Assembly (NCBI GenBank): GCA_013361095.1
Contig: JAATWA010000001.1
Span: 2,830,501-2,894,500 of the forward strand
Direction: 5' to 3'
DNA from: Pseudanabaena biceps
Lineage (GTDB): Bacteria; Cyanobacteriota; Cyanobacteriia; Pseudanabaenales; Pseudanabaenaceae
DNA length: 64,000 nucleotides
This document shows, in pieces, positions 41,277 to 50,690 of the stretch. Under the pieces are notes generated by a model that did no database searches, was not told where the DNA came from, and saw nothing but the letters and a program-made list of their open reading frames with translations. The translations under genes were made by a program, and so were the position numbers. Within the stretch, counting starts at the first letter, position 1. Every line of letters starts with the position of its first letter.

Positions 41277-42254
41277 ATGCAAATGCTATTGGCTGGCGAT
41301 ATTGGTGGCACAAAAACTTTATTGCGGATTGCTCAAAAGACTGAGCAGGGCTTAGTCACTTTTTGTGAGCAAAGATATGCCAGTGGCGACTATATGACTT
41401 TTGATCATATGTTAGGCAGCTTCTTAAGCTCAGTCACAGCTTTATTAGGCAAATTGCCGCAGCTTACCGCCGCCTGTTTGGGGATAGCGGGCCCTGTAAA
41501 CGATCGCCAGTCACAGTTAACTAATTTAGGCTGGACTTTAGATTGCGATCGCCTTGCGAAGCAGTTAAACATTGAGGATCTGTCCAAAGTAAGCTTAATC
41601 AATGACTTTGCGGCCGTCGGTTATGGCGTATTGGGGTTACAGCCTGAGGATTTGTATACTTTGCAATCTGGACAGGTTAAAGCGCGATCGCCTATTGCCA
41701 TCATTGGAGCAGGGACAGGATTAGGCGAAGCTTTTTTGAGTTGGCAGGGCGATCGCTATGAGGTCTATGCCACTGAAGGTGGACATACCAATTACTCTCC
41801 CCGCAATGCTTTAGAAATTGAGTTGTTACAATATTTACTCGAGCGACACGATCGCGTATCCGTGGAGCGAGTAGTCTCAGGGACAGGAATTGTGGCAATT
41901 TACCAATTTTTATGTGACAAATATAATTTGGCAAAAGAATTAGAAGCTTCTGCGATCGCTGATGCGGCGCTTAACAATACCGATCCCTTAGCAGTTCAAG
42001 CTATGCAAATATTTGTGGAATCCTATGCTGCCGAAGCTGGGAATTTAGCCCTAAAGCTCATTCCTAATGGCGGCTTATATATAGCAGGTGGCATTGCTCC
42101 GAAAATATTGCCATTGCTTGAAGATGGCAAGTTTCTAAATATCTTAAAAAGCAAAGGTCGGGTTAGCCCAGTTTTAGCCGATATGCCAGTACATATCGTG
42201 CTTAATCCTGAAGTCGGGCTAATTGGCGCGATGCTTTATGGCGCAAGTCTATGA
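41277..42254 (+). CDS. glk: Glucokinase
   Basis: ROK-unrelated bacterial glucokinase of 325 residues, converting glucose to glucose-6-phosphate with ATP. Motifs: LLAGDIGGTKTLLRIA (phosphate 1), GIAGPVND, LINDFAAVGYGV (catalytic Asp), IIGAGTGLGEAFL (phosphate 2), EGGHTNYSPRN, GGLYIAGGIAPK (adenosine). The 3' end overlaps the convergent pdxH gene by 19 bases, and no hairpin separates the two. Confidence 0.95.
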   Translation: MQMLLAGDIGGTKTLLRIAQKTEQGLVTFCEQRYASGDYMTFDHMLGSFLSSVTALLGKLPQLTAACLGIAGPVNDRQSQLTNLGWTLDCDRLAKQLNIEDLSKVSLINDFAAVGYGVLGLQPEDLYTLQSGQVKARSPIAIIGAGTGLGEAFLSWQGDRYEVYATEGGHTNYSPRNALEIELLQYLLERHDRVSVERVVSGTGIVAIYQFLCDKYNLAKELEASAIADAALNNTDPLAVQAMQIFVESYAAEAGNLALKLIPNGGLYIAGGIAPKILPLLEDGKFLNILKSKGRVSPVLADMPVHIVLNPEVGLIGAMLYGASL

Positions 42255-42874
42255 ATTTCCCACCCATGATCGGCTGGCTGACTGTATAAGAAGCGATCGT
42301 GCAAGCGATTAGAGCAGCCTTGCCAAAACTCAAAACTATCAGGCACAACCCGATATCCGCCCCAAAAATCTGGCAACGGAATTTCGCCATCTTGAAATTT
42401 GCGTTTAATTTCTTCAAATTGAATAAGTAAAAGTTGGCGCGAAGAGATGATCGAGCTTTGCTGCGAAGTCCATGCTCCCAACTGACTCCCCCTCGGACGA
42501 GAAGTAAAATATTCCCAAGACTCGGCGGTGCTTACTTTTTCGGCGCTTCCAGTGATGTGAACTTGACGTTGAAGTGGTAGCCAAGTAAATAGAATGGAAA
42601 CCTTAGGATTTGCCATGATTTGCTTTGACTTGCGACTCTCGTAATTAGTAAAGAAAACTAATCCTTTTTGATCAAAATATTTCAATAAAACTGTTCTTGC
42701 ATAGGGCTGTCCAGACTCTGAGACAGTGGTAATAGTCATGGCATTTGGCTCTAATAATTCTGCATTACAAGCCTGTTGAAACCAAGTCTCAAATTGTTTA
42801 AAAGGATCATTTTGGAGATCTTTACGTCTTAATTCTCCCTTTTTATAGTCTTCTCTCAAAGCATGGATATCCAT
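42236..42874 (-). CDS. pdxH: Pyridoxamine 5'-phosphate oxidase
   Basis: FMN enzyme of 212 residues that makes pyridoxal 5'-phosphate. It starts at ATG 42874 (MDIHALREDYKKGELRRKDL); an upstream in-frame ATG would add 20 residues with no family match. Motifs: DPFKQFETWFQQA, ARTVLLKYFDQKGLVFFTNY (FMN binding), WLPLQRQVHITGSAEKV, SRPRGSQLGAW, and the C-terminal WQGCSNRLHDRFLY. It is convergent with glk and overlaps it by 19 bases. Confidence 0.95.
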   Translation of the reverse strand: MDIHALREDYKKGELRRKDLQNDPFKQFETWFQQACNAELLEPNAMTITTVSESGQPYARTVLLKYFDQKGLVFFTNYESRKSKQIMANPKVSILFTWLPLQRQVHITGSAEKVSTAESWEYFTSRPRGSQLGAWTSQQSSIISSRQLLLIQFEEIKRKFQDGEIPLPDFWGGYRVVPDSFEFWQGCSNRLHDRFLYSQPADHGWEIHRLAP

Positions 42875-42988
42875 CGTGATTTCCCCAAGTTTATATCTGG
42901 AGATTGAGAAGCTCAGCAGCATCTCAATCTCCAAGGTTTATGCTTCATTTTATCGCGATCGCTATTCTCTTGGCTTTCTCGATAGTTT

Positions 42989-43051
42989 AAAGCAAGCCCA
43001 AAAGATGAGTGGCGTTGCTTCGCAACGCCACTCATCTTTTGGGCTTGCTTT
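42989..43051. repeat. Perfect 30-bp-stem hairpin
   Basis: AAAGCAAGCCCAAAAGATGA-GTGGCGTTGC, loop TTC (GCTTCGC tip), exact complement. One of the longest in the window. It lies in the 310-bp gap between divergent pdxH and hisF, so it is not a simple terminator. The GATGAGTGGCG core recurs at 61468. Confidence 0.95.
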
Positions 43052-43099
43052 ATTCAAATTATCTCTATTGCTTCCAAACCTAAATCCAGTAAAAGTTTT

Positions 43100-43132
43100 A
43101 AAACAAGAAATAGCGAAGCCGTTTCTTGTTTT
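43100..43132. repeat. Short hairpin upstream of hisF
   Basis: AAAACAAGAAA-TAGCGAAGCCG-TTTCTTGTTTT, about 50 bases before the hisF start. Confidence 0.7.
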
Positions 43133-43184
43133 GTTATAAGATCATTTCTCTTGCAACGTGCTTTCTTGGGATGGTGGAGAACTT

Positions 43185-43952
43185 ATGCTAGCGAAACGAA
43201 TTTTGCCCTGTCTGGATGTAAAGGCAGGTCGAGTAGTCAAAGGTATTAACTTTGTCGATCTTAAGGATGCGGGCGACCCAGTGGAACTGGCTCAAGCCTA
43301 TAATCTCGCGGGAGCTGATGAATTGGTATTCCTAGACATCACCGCCACCCATGAAGATCGCAATATTATCTTAGATGTGGTTTATCGCACCGCCGAGCAG
43401 GTTTTTATTCCCCTCACCGTTGGTGGTGGTGTCCGCAATCTTGACACAATTCGCGAATTGTTGCGGGCAGGAGCCGATAAAGTAAGCATGAATTCGGCAG
43501 CAGTTAGCGATCCTGACTTGATCAACCGCAGTAGCGATCGCTTTGGTAATCAGTGCATTGTCGTTGCGATCGATGCCAGACGCAGACATGATCCTAATAA
43601 TTTAGGTTGGGATGTCTATGTGCGAGGTGGTCGTGAAAATACGGGTATTGATGCGTTATGGTGGGCGCAAGAGGTCGTTAAGCGCGGCGCTGGCGAAATA
43701 TTGCTCACCAGTATGGATGCAGATGGAACCAAGGCGGGCTATGACCTAGAACTAACACGTCAAGTCGCTGACTTAGTGGAAGTTCCTGTAATTGCGTCAG
43801 GGGGCGCAGGTAATTGTGAGCATATTCGTCAGGCTGTCACTGAGGGACGAGCCGAAGCCGCTTTGCTGGCTTCGTTGCTGCACTACGGCGAGTTAACTAT
43901 TTCCGAAATCAAAGATTATTTAACTAATCACAATATTCCTGTGCGTCATTGA
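43185..43952 (+). CDS. hisF: Imidazole glycerol phosphate synthase cyclase subunit
   Basis: (beta/alpha)8 enzyme of 255 residues for histidine synthesis. The catalytic Asp residues are in [13 protein letters not shown] (Asp11) and VVAIDARRR (Asp130). Phosphate-binding Gly loops appear as [10 protein letters not shown] and [30 protein letters not shown] is standard. It works with HisH, which is not in this window. Start at ATG 43185 (MLAKRILPC), the normal family start. A perfect hairpin follows. Confidence 0.95.
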   Translation: MLAKRILPCLDVKAGRVVKGINFVDLKDAGDPVELAQAYNLAGADELVFLDITATHEDRNIILDVVYRTAEQVFIPLTVGGGVRNLDTIRELLRAGADKVSMNSAAVSDPDLINRSSDRFGNQCIVVAIDARRRHDPNNLGWDVYVRGGRENTGIDALWWAQEVVKRGAGEILLTSMDADGTKAGYDLELTRQVADLVEVPVIASGGAGNCEHIRQAVTEGRAEAALLASLLHYGELTISEIKDYLTNHNIPVRH

Positions 43953-43970
43953 GATTGCTCCCTTCCCAAA

Positions 43971-44015
43971 CAAGAATCAGTGTTGCAGCGCAACACTGAT
44001 TCTTGTTTGGGAAGG
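43971..44015. terminator. Hairpin between convergent hisF and the 44-kb gene
   Basis: CCTTCCCAAACAAGAATCAG-TGTTG / complement ending GGGAAGG, small AG-type loop. Confidence 0.9.
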
Positions 44016-44034
44016 CATTAGCGCCTATGACATT

Positions 44035-44670
44035 TTAAGGATGTACTTGGGACAAAATTGCACCGAGGCGATCGTAATCATCCTTTAGCAAAAGACTCAG
44101 TTTTCGACCAGCTTGAACTAGCCAATTGCGATCGCATTTACGAACTTGATAAACATTGCGTAATACCGCCGAGATCAACTCATCCACAGGTGCATTAGTC
44201 ATCTGCACCAAGGTTCTTAAAAAATTTAACTCCTCAGTAAACTCGGCAATCTCCGCCTCCTCACAGCCATAAACCGCTTGATGGATCTGTGGGGGCTGAG
44301 CAGGTAAATGTTGATAAATATTGCCATTGCTAGAGAAGCCCAGCAAAACTACTTTGATTTCAGATCGCAACATTGTAAAAATCTGTGGTTGCTGCTCTCT
44401 TAGTTCCTGCAAATTTAATCCCAGTGCCACAGCCCGATGGACGGAATCAATTGGCGAAGTAGTGGCATGGTAAACAACGCCGTAAGAAATGAGGTTGCTA
44501 TTTTCTTCCTGCTGAGACTTGATCCAACTACCAAAGGCAGGCATTACAGGAAAATCTAAATTATCTGGCTCTAAACATTCCGCTAAAAACTCCGTTGTTG
44601 AAGTCGCTACTACTTCTGCTAAGTGCTGAGGATGGCGATCGCGGCGGGAATTTGACAAAGGCAAAAACAT
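44035..44670 (-). CDS. Conserved cyanobacterial protein, possibly HAS-barrel type
   Basis: Protein of about 211 residues starting MFLPLSNSRRDRHPQHLAEV. Further blocks are SYGVVYHATTSPIDSVHRAV, ALGLNLQELREQQPQIF, VVLLGFSSNGNIYQHLPAQP and WLVQAGRKLSLLLKDDYDRL. The pattern fits conserved cyanobacterial proteins with a HAS-barrel-like N-terminal region (as in HerA-type ATPases), but this is from memory and is not certain. The start is chosen because its ATG overlaps the stop of the upstream YbjN gene by one base (TAATG). Confidence 0.6.
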   Translation of the reverse strand: MFLPLSNSRRDRHPQHLAEVVATSTTEFLAECLEPDNLDFPVMPAFGSWIKSQQEENSNLISYGVVYHATTSPIDSVHRAVALGLNLQELREQQPQIFTMLRSEIKVVLLGFSSNGNIYQHLPAQPPQIHQAVYGCEEAEIAEFTEELNFLRTLVQMTNAPVDELISAVLRNVYQVRKCDRNWLVQAGRKLSLLLKDDYDRLGAILSQVHP

Positions 44671-45119
44671 TAGTCCGCAAACAGCGCATCCGCTGCCCTG
44701 CGTCCACCCCAAGTTTTTACGATTTGATCATCAAAAATATCGGCAGTTTCTAAAACTTCGTGTAAAGCTAGCTTTAACTCATTTTCTTGACAAGAAGCTC
44801 CTAGCAAAGTGGCATGAAATCTGATGTCGCCATCGTCAGCCATACTAAAGCCTCCAAATCGAAAGTCATCATTTTGTTTGAGTAAAAAGAGTAACAAGTC
44901 ATCACTAATGGCAACTTCTGTCGCCACATAAGACCAAATATAAATTACTGACTCTAGTTCCCGAAATGCGCGAATCTCAACAAGAACGGTTGCGGAACCA
45001 AATTGGAGACTAAAAATTGGGCTGGCTTCTACAGGTTTAGACAGGCGATCGCAAATATTAGGCAACCACTCAGCTACTTTGTGATAACAGTCTTTCTGTG
45101 CTTCTGTCTGAAAATTCAC
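44670..45119 (-). CDS. YbjN / CesT-type chaperone-like domain protein
   Basis: Protein of 149 residues with the type III chaperone-like alpha/beta fold of the YbjN family: VLVEIRAFRELESVIYIWSY, DDLLLFLLKQNDDFRFGGFS, DDGDIRFHATLLGASCQENE, LKLALHEVLETADIFDDQIV. Such proteins often act as small adaptors or chaperones; no target is known. It forms an operon with the downstream gene (one-base overlap). Confidence 0.75.
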   Translation of the reverse strand: MNFQTEAQKDCYHKVAEWLPNICDRLSKPVEASPIFSLQFGSATVLVEIRAFRELESVIYIWSYVATEVAISDDLLLFLLKQNDDFRFGGFSMADDGDIRFHATLLGASCQENELKLALHEVLETADIFDDQIVKTWGGRRAADALFAD

Positions 45120-45199
45120 AACTGTAAATTACCGTTTATTCAAGATGCTTAAAATTTTAACCTAAATTATGGTCTCGCCATGCCACGCTTTGCTTCGAT

Positions 45200-45252
45200 A
45201 TAAAACCAAAGAGAGTTGCAGCGCGGAGCGCTGCAACTCTCTTTGGTTTTAT
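45200..45252. repeat. Perfect hairpin, ATAAAACCAAAG arms
   Basis: ATAAAACCAAAGAGAGTTGC-AGCGC, loop GGA (GCGGAGC tip), complement. The core is a one-base-per-arm variant of the GAGAGTTGCGGCGC module; both arms changed together. Confidence 0.9.
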
Positions 45253-45270
45253 GCCTATCGCCAAGTGTAT

Positions 45271-45360
45271 TAAGACATAAAACCCAATAATTGACTGGCG
45301 GCGCGGAGCGCCGCCAGTCAATTATTGGGTTTTGATTTGTCCTAAAACAAATGACTGTAG
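45271..45360. repeat. Long hairpin, second copy of the 292-367 unit
   Basis: TAAGACATAAAACCC, then the perfect stem (45279-45333) with CTGGCGGCGC core and GGA loop, then TTGATTTGTCCTAAAACAAA and TGACTGTAG. Confidence 0.9.
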
Positions 45361-45367
45361 CTATAGC

Positions 45368-45404
45368 AATAAAAAAGAGGTCACTTTGTGACCTCTTTTT
45401 TATT
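45368..45404 (-). terminator. Terminator of the ribosomal operon
   Basis: AATAAAAAAGAGGTCAC / GTGACCTCTTTTTTATT, loop TTT, ten bases after the rpsI stop. Confidence 0.9.
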
Positions 45405-45413
45405 GTTTTAAAA

Positions 45414-45827
45414 TTACCGCTTCGAGTACTGAGGAGCTTTACGAGCTTTCTTAAGCCCGTACTTCTTCCGTTCCTTAGAACGAGGATCGCGGGTTAAGTA
45501 TCCTTCAACCTTAAGAGGCTTACGATTTTCGGGGGCAAGTTCCACCAAAGCGCGAGCTACACCCAAGCGAATCGCATCAGCTTGACCAGTAACACCGCCA
45601 CCATGGGCATTGACCAAAACATCGTACTCATTTTCCAAGCCTAAGGTTTCCAAAGGAGCCTTTACACCTGAAATGTAGCTAGGGTTGAATTGCAAGTACA
45701 AATCCCCTGCTTTGCCATTGATGACGATTTTGCCTTCACCGGGGACGAGGCGCACACGGGCGATCGCTCTCTTACGACGACCAGTACCCCAGTAAACGGC
45801 ACGATTAGAACGTTCAGTATCTGACAT
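45414..45827 (-). CDS. rpsI: 30S ribosomal protein S9
   Basis: Basic protein of 137 residues. Conserved features: [60 protein letters not shown] and the C-terminal PQYSKR that contacts P-site tRNA. Last gene of the rpsM-to-rpsI operon; it follows rplM after nine bases and is followed by a strong terminator. Confidence 0.97.
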   Translation of the reverse strand: MSDTERSNRAVYWGTGRRKRAIARVRLVPGEGKIVINGKAGDLYLQFNPSYISGVKAPLETLGLENEYDVLVNAHGGGVTGQADAIRLGVARALVELAPENRKPLKVEGYLTRDPRSKERKKYGLKKARKAPQYSKR

Positions 45828-45836
45828 TGTATTCTC

Positions 45837-46304
45837 CTAGTTCTGCGAAGGAATGGTATTAATGACCAAGGTTTCAGGCTGTTGAGCGTCATGGGGATGA
45901 CTACCACCCTTATAAACCTTGAGCTTGGTAAAAAGCTGACGACCGAGAGTATTCTTAGGCAACATTCCTTTGACAGCATGTTCTAAGATTCTTTCAGGAA
46001 CACGGGCAATTACTTTGTCAAAGGTTTCTTCCTTCATCCCACCAGGACGACCAGAATGTCTTCTATATAGCTTTTGGGTAGACTTTTTACCAGTTACGGC
46101 AATTTTTTCAGCGTTGATTACGACGACAAAATCGCCAGTATCTAAGTGGGGCGTATAGATTGGCTTATTTTTGCCACGCAAGATAACTGCGATCGCGCTA
46201 GCAAGCCGTCCGAGGCGCTGACCTTCGGCATCAATAACATACCACTTACGATCTGGATCTTTAGGTAAGTAGCTTTTGTTTGGAGTGAGTGTAGTTGTAG
46301 TCAT
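45837..46304 (-). CDS. rplM: 50S ribosomal protein L13
   Basis: Protein of 155 residues. Features: [80 protein letters not shown], and [14 protein letters not shown]. Part of the ribosomal operon, between truA and rpsI. Confidence 0.97.
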   Translation of the reverse strand: MTTTTLTPNKSYLPKDPDRKWYVIDAEGQRLGRLASAIAVILRGKNKPIYTPHLDTGDFVVVINAEKIAVTGKKSTQKLYRRHSGRPGGMKEETFDKVIARVPERILEHAVKGMLPKNTLGRQLFTKLKVYKGGSHPHDAQQPETLVINTIPSQN

Positions 46305-46376
46305 TGGTTTCTCTACAAAGGAAATTTATCTATTTAAAAGTTGGAAACTTTTTGATTTAGAAGAGCTTTATTAATT

Positions 46377-47216
46377 TCAAACCAAAGTAATGATTTGGTG
46401 ATCTTTTAAACTCAACGTTTGCTTGCGCGATCCGAACTCGGCAAATGGATGATCGGCGTAACCAATCTTTAATAAGCACAGTCCCTGCGGCGGAGCGGCA
46501 TATTTAACTTCAATACGACGCTTTTGTTGCCATCTGTCAGTAAAGGCTTCGATACTGAGGCGAGAACATCCCACATCGATTAGCTGCCCTACCAACAGGC
46601 GGATCATGCCATACAAAAAGCCACTTGCTTGGACTTCCACATGGACAAAATTGCCATCTCGCCAACACAAAGCTTCTTGCATCTCTAGCCGACTATGGGG
46701 ACGGCTAGAACCTGCTCTCTGAAAAGCCGCCATATCTTGCTCTCCAATCATGGGTTGCAAAGACTGATGGATCAAATTTTCATCAAGGTGATCGTGGTAG
46801 TAGTGCCAGCTAAATTGCTTGATGAAGAGATTTGGAATCGCGGCGGTGTAAATCGTGTAGCGATAACGCCGCCATGTTGCCGAAAATCTTGCATGCCAAT
46901 CGCTGGGAACTTCTGTTGATCCACAAATCAAGATGCCTTCAGGCAAATGACTATTGAGTACTTTTGCCCATCGGTGCGCAGGAATCAAGCTTGCTGTATC
47001 AAAGTGAGCAACTTGAGCAGCCGCATGAACACCCGTATCTGTCCTGCCTGCACTATGCAAAACTGTTGGTTTTCCGCAAATCTTAGCGATCACTTCTTCA
47101 ATGGTTTGCTGCACACTGGGATGATTAGGCTGCCTTTGCCATCCGTAAAAACCTGTACCTAGATATTGAATAACTAAAGCAACTCGATGGGTAGACTCAG
47201 GATCAGCAGAAAACAT
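46377..47216 (-). CDS. truA: tRNA pseudouridine(38-40) synthase
   Basis: Enzyme of 279 residues that isomerises uridines in the tRNA anticodon arm. Catalytic Asp in HSAGRTDTGVHAAAQVAHFD. Other conserved blocks: LVIQYLGTGFYGWQRQPNHP, RFSATWRRYRYTIYT, SGFLYGMIRLLVGQLIDVG and YAAPPQGLCLLKIGY. Inserted between rplQ and rplM, the usual cyanobacterial gene order. Confidence 0.95.
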   Translation of the reverse strand: MFSADPESTHRVALVIQYLGTGFYGWQRQPNHPSVQQTIEEVIAKICGKPTVLHSAGRTDTGVHAAAQVAHFDTASLIPAHRWAKVLNSHLPEGILICGSTEVPSDWHARFSATWRRYRYTIYTAAIPNLFIKQFSWHYYHDHLDENLIHQSLQPMIGEQDMAAFQRAGSSRPHSRLEMQEALCWRDGNFVHVEVQASGFLYGMIRLLVGQLIDVGCSRLSIEAFTDRWQQKRRIEVKYAAPPQGLCLLKIGYADHPFAEFGSRKQTLSLKDHQIITLV

Positions 47217-47240
47217 CTTGCAGGGTTTTGTTGTAGGAGC

Positions 47241-47675
47241 TTATACGAGTTGCAAGATTGCCATTTCAGCATTGTCACCGCGACGGCTAACCGTGCGAAC
47301 AATACGAGTGTAGCCACCATTGCGGTCAGCATAGCGCTCTTTAGCTTGAGTAAAGAGCAAGTCAACTAAGGTAGTTACACGCTCTTCTTCAGGCAATTGT
47401 TCTTGTTTGGTTTTGGTTTGAGGGCGATCGCTAACGGGTTCACCATCTTTGACCGAAATATCATATAAGTAAGAGATCGCCTGACGACGGGCATGGAGTG
47501 AACCATCCTTAGCAAGAGTGATCATATGATCAACACTATTGCGAACAGCATCGGCTTTAGCTCTAGTGGTCTTAATTTCGCCTCTGAGAATTAACTCAGT
47601 GGTCAAAGCACGAAGGAGTGCTTTGCGCTGGTCAGCAGCCCGATTAAGCTGTGGGGTTTTACAACGGTGACGCAT
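47241..47675 (-). CDS. rplQ: 50S ribosomal protein L17
   Basis: Protein of 144 residues, larger than the ~120 common in other bacteria through a C-terminal and internal extension. Core: [52 protein letters not shown], and the end [20 protein letters not shown]. Standard gene after rpoA. Confidence 0.97.
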   Translation of the reverse strand: MRHRCKTPQLNRAADQRKALLRALTTELILRGEIKTTRAKADAVRNSVDHMITLAKDGSLHARRQAISYLYDISVKDGEPVSDRPQTKTKQEQLPEEERVTTLVDLLFTQAKERYADRNGGYTRIVRTVSRRGDNAEMAILQLV

Positions 47676-47725
47676 GGGTATTTACTAGATTGATAAGAAA
47701 TTAAACTCTCTAAGCAAGAGATTTT

Positions 47726-48679
47726 TTACATAACCTTAGCGGCTTTGGACTCAGTTAAGGTCAAGCCAAGATGCTGTTTAAGGGCATCCATAACTTCTTC
47801 AGCCGACTTTTGACCAAAGTTTTTGATTTCCAACAAATCATCTTGGGTGTATTCCAACAAATCAGCAACAGTGTTAATCTGTGCGCGTTTGAGACAGTTA
47901 TAAGCTCTAACGGATAGTTGCAATTCTTCAATATGAATTTGTTTGGTCTCATCTTGCTCATCACGCTCTTGAGGCAAGGTTGGCGCAAGAGTGATTTCTT
48001 GTAGGGGTGAGAACAAATTCACCAAGACACTAGCCGCTTGGCTAAGAGCCTCTTGAGGAGTGATGCTGCCGTTAGTCCAGATATCAAGTTGCAGACTCTC
48101 TTTATTGATCGCATCACCGATCCGAGCGTCTTTAATCTCATATTTGACTTTACGCACAGGCATGAATACAGCATCGATCTTGAGGGTGTCAATCGGTGAA
48201 CTATGATCTTCTTTAGATCTATCTACCGAGCGATAACCTTTACCGCGTTCGATGGTAAGTTCCATTTCCAAAGTTGCACCTTCACTAAGAGTGGCGATGT
48301 ATTGGTTAGGATTAACAATCTCGATATCCGAAGGTAAAGAATGAAAACTGGTAGCCATTACCAACTTAGGACCGCGCTCTACCAAGCGAATGATCTGTGG
48401 TGCTGAGCTATAAGACTTCAACACTAGTTCCTTCAGGTTGAGCATCAAATCCAAAACGTCTTCCCTTACGCCCGGAATCGTCGCGAACTCATGATTAACA
48501 CCAGCAATGCGAACAGCTGTGACAGCCGTACCCTCAAGATTGGAGAGCAATACCCGTCTGAGCGCATTTCCAATGGTAATGCCTTGCCCCCGATCTAGTG
48601 GTTCCAGTACAAATTGGCTGTACTGGCTATTGTCTTTTTCTGTGTGGGATGCAACGCACTCAACCTGAAACTGTGCCAT
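47726..48679 (-). CDS. rpoA: DNA-directed RNA polymerase alpha subunit
   Basis: Protein of 317 residues. The N-terminal dimerisation domain has FVLEPLDRGQGITIGNALRR and ALRRVLLSNLEGTAVTAVRI. The C-terminal DNA/activator-binding domain has LKRAQINTVADLLEYTQDDL and IKNFGQKSAEEVMDALKQHL. A 120-bp AT-rich gap with an inverted repeat separates it from rpsK upstream, unlike the usual tight spacing. Confidence 0.98.
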   Translation of the reverse strand: MAQFQVECVASHTEKDNSQYSQFVLEPLDRGQGITIGNALRRVLLSNLEGTAVTAVRIAGVNHEFATIPGVREDVLDLMLNLKELVLKSYSSAPQIIRLVERGPKLVMATSFHSLPSDIEIVNPNQYIATLSEGATLEMELTIERGKGYRSVDRSKEDHSSPIDTLKIDAVFMPVRKVKYEIKDARIGDAINKESLQLDIWTNGSITPQEALSQAASVLVNLFSPLQEITLAPTLPQERDEQDETKQIHIEELQLSVRAYNCLKRAQINTVADLLEYTQDDLLEIKNFGQKSAEEVMDALKQHLGLTLTESKAAKVM

Positions 48680-48744
48680 ATTTGTACCGACTTAGTCTGC
48701 AAGAGTAAACGAAAAATCAAAGGGTGGAATTAGAGGATTGAAAA

Positions 48745-48801
48745 ATTACGAATTATGAGTTACGAACTTAATTTTTTAATTCGTAATTTCTAATTCGTAA
48801 T
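48745..48801. repeat. AT-rich inverted repeat between rpsK and rpoA
   Basis: ATTACGAATTATGAGTTACG-AA, then AACTTAATTTTTTAA, then TTCGTAATTTCTAATTCG-TAAT. The unit ATTACGAATTA appears twice in each orientation. A different class from the GC-core hairpins. It could modulate read-through into rpoA. Confidence 0.75.
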
Positions 48802-48804
48802 GGA

Positions 48805-49200
48805 TTACACACGTCTGCGCTTGGGAGGGCGGCAACCATTGTGAGGAATGGGGGTAATGTCACGGATAAGGGTGATTTCTAGCCCAGCAGCTTGCAAAGC
48901 TCTGACGGCAGTCTCACGTCCTGAACCAGGACCTGTAACCATGACCTCTACTTGACGCATACCTTGCTCCATTGCTCTGCGTGCCGCAGATTCCGCAGCA
49001 GTTTGAGCTGCGAAGGGAGTACCTTTTTTAGCGCCTTTAAAGCCGCTAGCTCCCGCCGATGACCAAGAAATTACATCGCCAACAGTGTCAGCGATCGTGA
49101 CGATAGTGTTATTGAAAGTGGACTGGATGTACGCAATTCCATTAGGGACATTACGCTTGTTTTTGCGTGCGCCAGTTCTACGAGTTGTTTGACGAGCCAT
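48805..49200 (-). CDS. rpsK: 30S ribosomal protein S11
   Basis: Protein of 131 residues. Features: [60 protein letters not shown], and the C-terminal [18 protein letters not shown]. Second gene of the operon, 20 bases after rpsM. Confidence 0.98.
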   Translation of the reverse strand: MARQTTRRTGARKNKRNVPNGIAYIQSTFNNTIVTIADTVGDVISWSSAGASGFKGAKKGTPFAAQTAAESAARRAMEQGMRQVEVMVTGPGSGRETAVRALQAAGLEITLIRDITPIPHNGCRPPKRRRV

Positions 49201-49220
49201 TGTTTCGTATTAATCCTTAC

Positions 49221-49604
49221 TTACTTCTTACCTGGAGCTTTCTTCTTACCTGCGACTGTGCGACGACCGCCACGACGGGTACGAGCATTGGTACGAGTAC
49301 GTTGTCCGCGCACGGGCAGCCCCATCCGATGTCTACGACCTCGGTAGCAACCGATGTCTACGAGGCGTTTGATGCTTAAACCTTCGAGACGACGCAGATC
49401 GCCTTCTACTTGAAAGTTGGATTCTACCTCTTGACGCAAAGTTGTTACTTCAGGATCAGTAAGTTCTTTAACCCGTGTATCAGGGTTTATTTTGGTAGCT
49501 GCTAAGATTTTTTTGGCGCTAGTCAGACCGATTCCGTATATGTACGTTAGTCCTATTTCAATGCGCTTGTCACGAGGAAGGTCAACTCCTGCAATGCGAG
49601 CCAC
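49221..49604 (-). CDS. rpsM: 30S ribosomal protein S13
   Basis: Protein of 127 residues. Features: [80 protein letters not shown]. First visible gene of the operon. No rpmJ (L36) or infA is found upstream within the window, where they often precede rpsM, so the spc-type block is separated here. Confidence 0.98.
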   Translation of the reverse strand: MARIAGVDLPRDKRIEIGLTYIYGIGLTSAKKILAATKINPDTRVKELTDPEVTTLRQEVESNFQVEGDLRRLEGLSIKRLVDIGCYRGRRHRMGLPVRGQRTRTNARTRRGGRRTVAGKKKAPGKK

Positions 49605-49994
49605 TATAAGTCTCCCAATTTATTGTCAGTTTTAAGTTTATGGTTATTCAAAATTAGCTTGATTACAAGATATTTTTGAGATGTGGCTGTATAGCATAAT
49701 CTTCGTGAGAGCGTGCGTTTTATGCAGTGGGTTAGCTACAATCTGGCAGAAGCAAATTACGAAGACGTAATATTTTACAGCGAACTCTATAATATATGGA
49801 CAATGGCAACTTCTGTCAATATTTTTGAGATTTTAGTAATTATGTCTGTAGTCAAGTAAGGCTTAAGATCTATAGCCCAAAAGAGATTTGAGGCGCTTTG
49901 CGCCTCAAATCTCTTTTGGGTCTAATCTAACATTAGGTTGAACTTGAATTACCTGTAGAGACTAGAATCTTATATTGATAGCTCAAGATTTTTT
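49605..49994. other. 390-bp gene-free region upstream of rpsM
   Basis: It contains a perfect hairpin at 49876-49920 and a short ATTACG-AAGA-CGTAAT palindrome near 49757. It is AT-rich, lacks open frames of note, and must hold the rpsM operon promoter. Confidence 0.6.
49876..49920. repeat. Perfect 21-bp-stem hairpin
   Basis: CCCAAAAGAGATTTGAGGCG-C, loop TTT (GCTTTGC tip), exact complement. Preceded by TATAGC. Confidence 0.9.
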
Positions 49995-50630
49995 CTAGTT
50001 GTCGCGATCGCCGACTTCACCAGAGATAATTCCCGAAATAGGTCGGTAGGCGTAATTAGTAAGAGATGCGGCGCTGTTGGGAGACTGCGGACGAGATATT
50101 TTCATGATGTCTTCCTTGATCGCTTCAAGATCGACATAGCGATCGGCAACATTGATCAGATGATCGCTGGTCATTGACCGCAGACTAACTACTTCCACAC
50201 GCACACCGCGATAACTGGCTGCATCAACTGCATAGGCTAGATCCCCATCACCACTAACTAATACGGCCGTGTCGTAGGAACCAATTAGAGCCATCATATC
50301 TACCGCGATTTCGACATCGAGGTTGGCTTTCTTGGAGCCGTCGGGTAGTTGCACAAGTTCTTTAGAGATGACTCGATAGCCATTGCGCCGCATCCACAAT
50401 AGGAACCCTTGCTGCTTCTCGTTAGTGCGATCAACTCCTGTATAGAAGAAAGCACGCAATAACCGCGAGCCATCGGTAAGGCACAAAAGCAATTTGGTGT
50501 AATCAATCTCGATCCCCAATTGCAGGGCTGCGTAGAACAAGTTCGAGCCATCAATGAAGATGGCAACTCGCCCTCGATTTTCTAAAATTTGATCTGGCTT
50601 AAATCCAGAATCTTGCTCAAAAGGTAACAT
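49995..50630 (-). CDS. LabA-like NYN-domain protein
   Basis: Protein of about 211 residues with the NYN (PIN-like nuclease) fold: VAIFIDGSNLFYAALQLGIE (first Asp), ANLDVEIAVDMMALIGSYDT, AVLVSGDGDLAYAVDAASYR (Asp pair). Cyanobacterial LabA proteins of this type influence circadian output via RpaA/KaiC signalling. The start is set at ATG 50630 because a Shine-Dalgarno-like AGGA lies about eight bases upstream; an upstream ATG at 50690 would add 20 residues. Confidence 0.8.
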   Translation of the reverse strand: MLPFEQDSGFKPDQILENRGRVAIFIDGSNLFYAALQLGIEIDYTKLLLCLTDGSRLLRAFFYTGVDRTNEKQQGFLLWMRRNGYRVISKELVQLPDGSKKANLDVEIAVDMMALIGSYDTAVLVSGDGDLAYAVDAASYRGVRVEVVSLRSMTSDHLINVADRYVDLEAIKEDIMKISRPQSPNSAASLTNYAYRPISGIISGEVGDRDN

Positions 50631-50690
50631 GTTTTTTCCTATAGAACGCTTGTTATCTAGTGCTGCGGGATGAAGCTTTGGTATTAGCAT

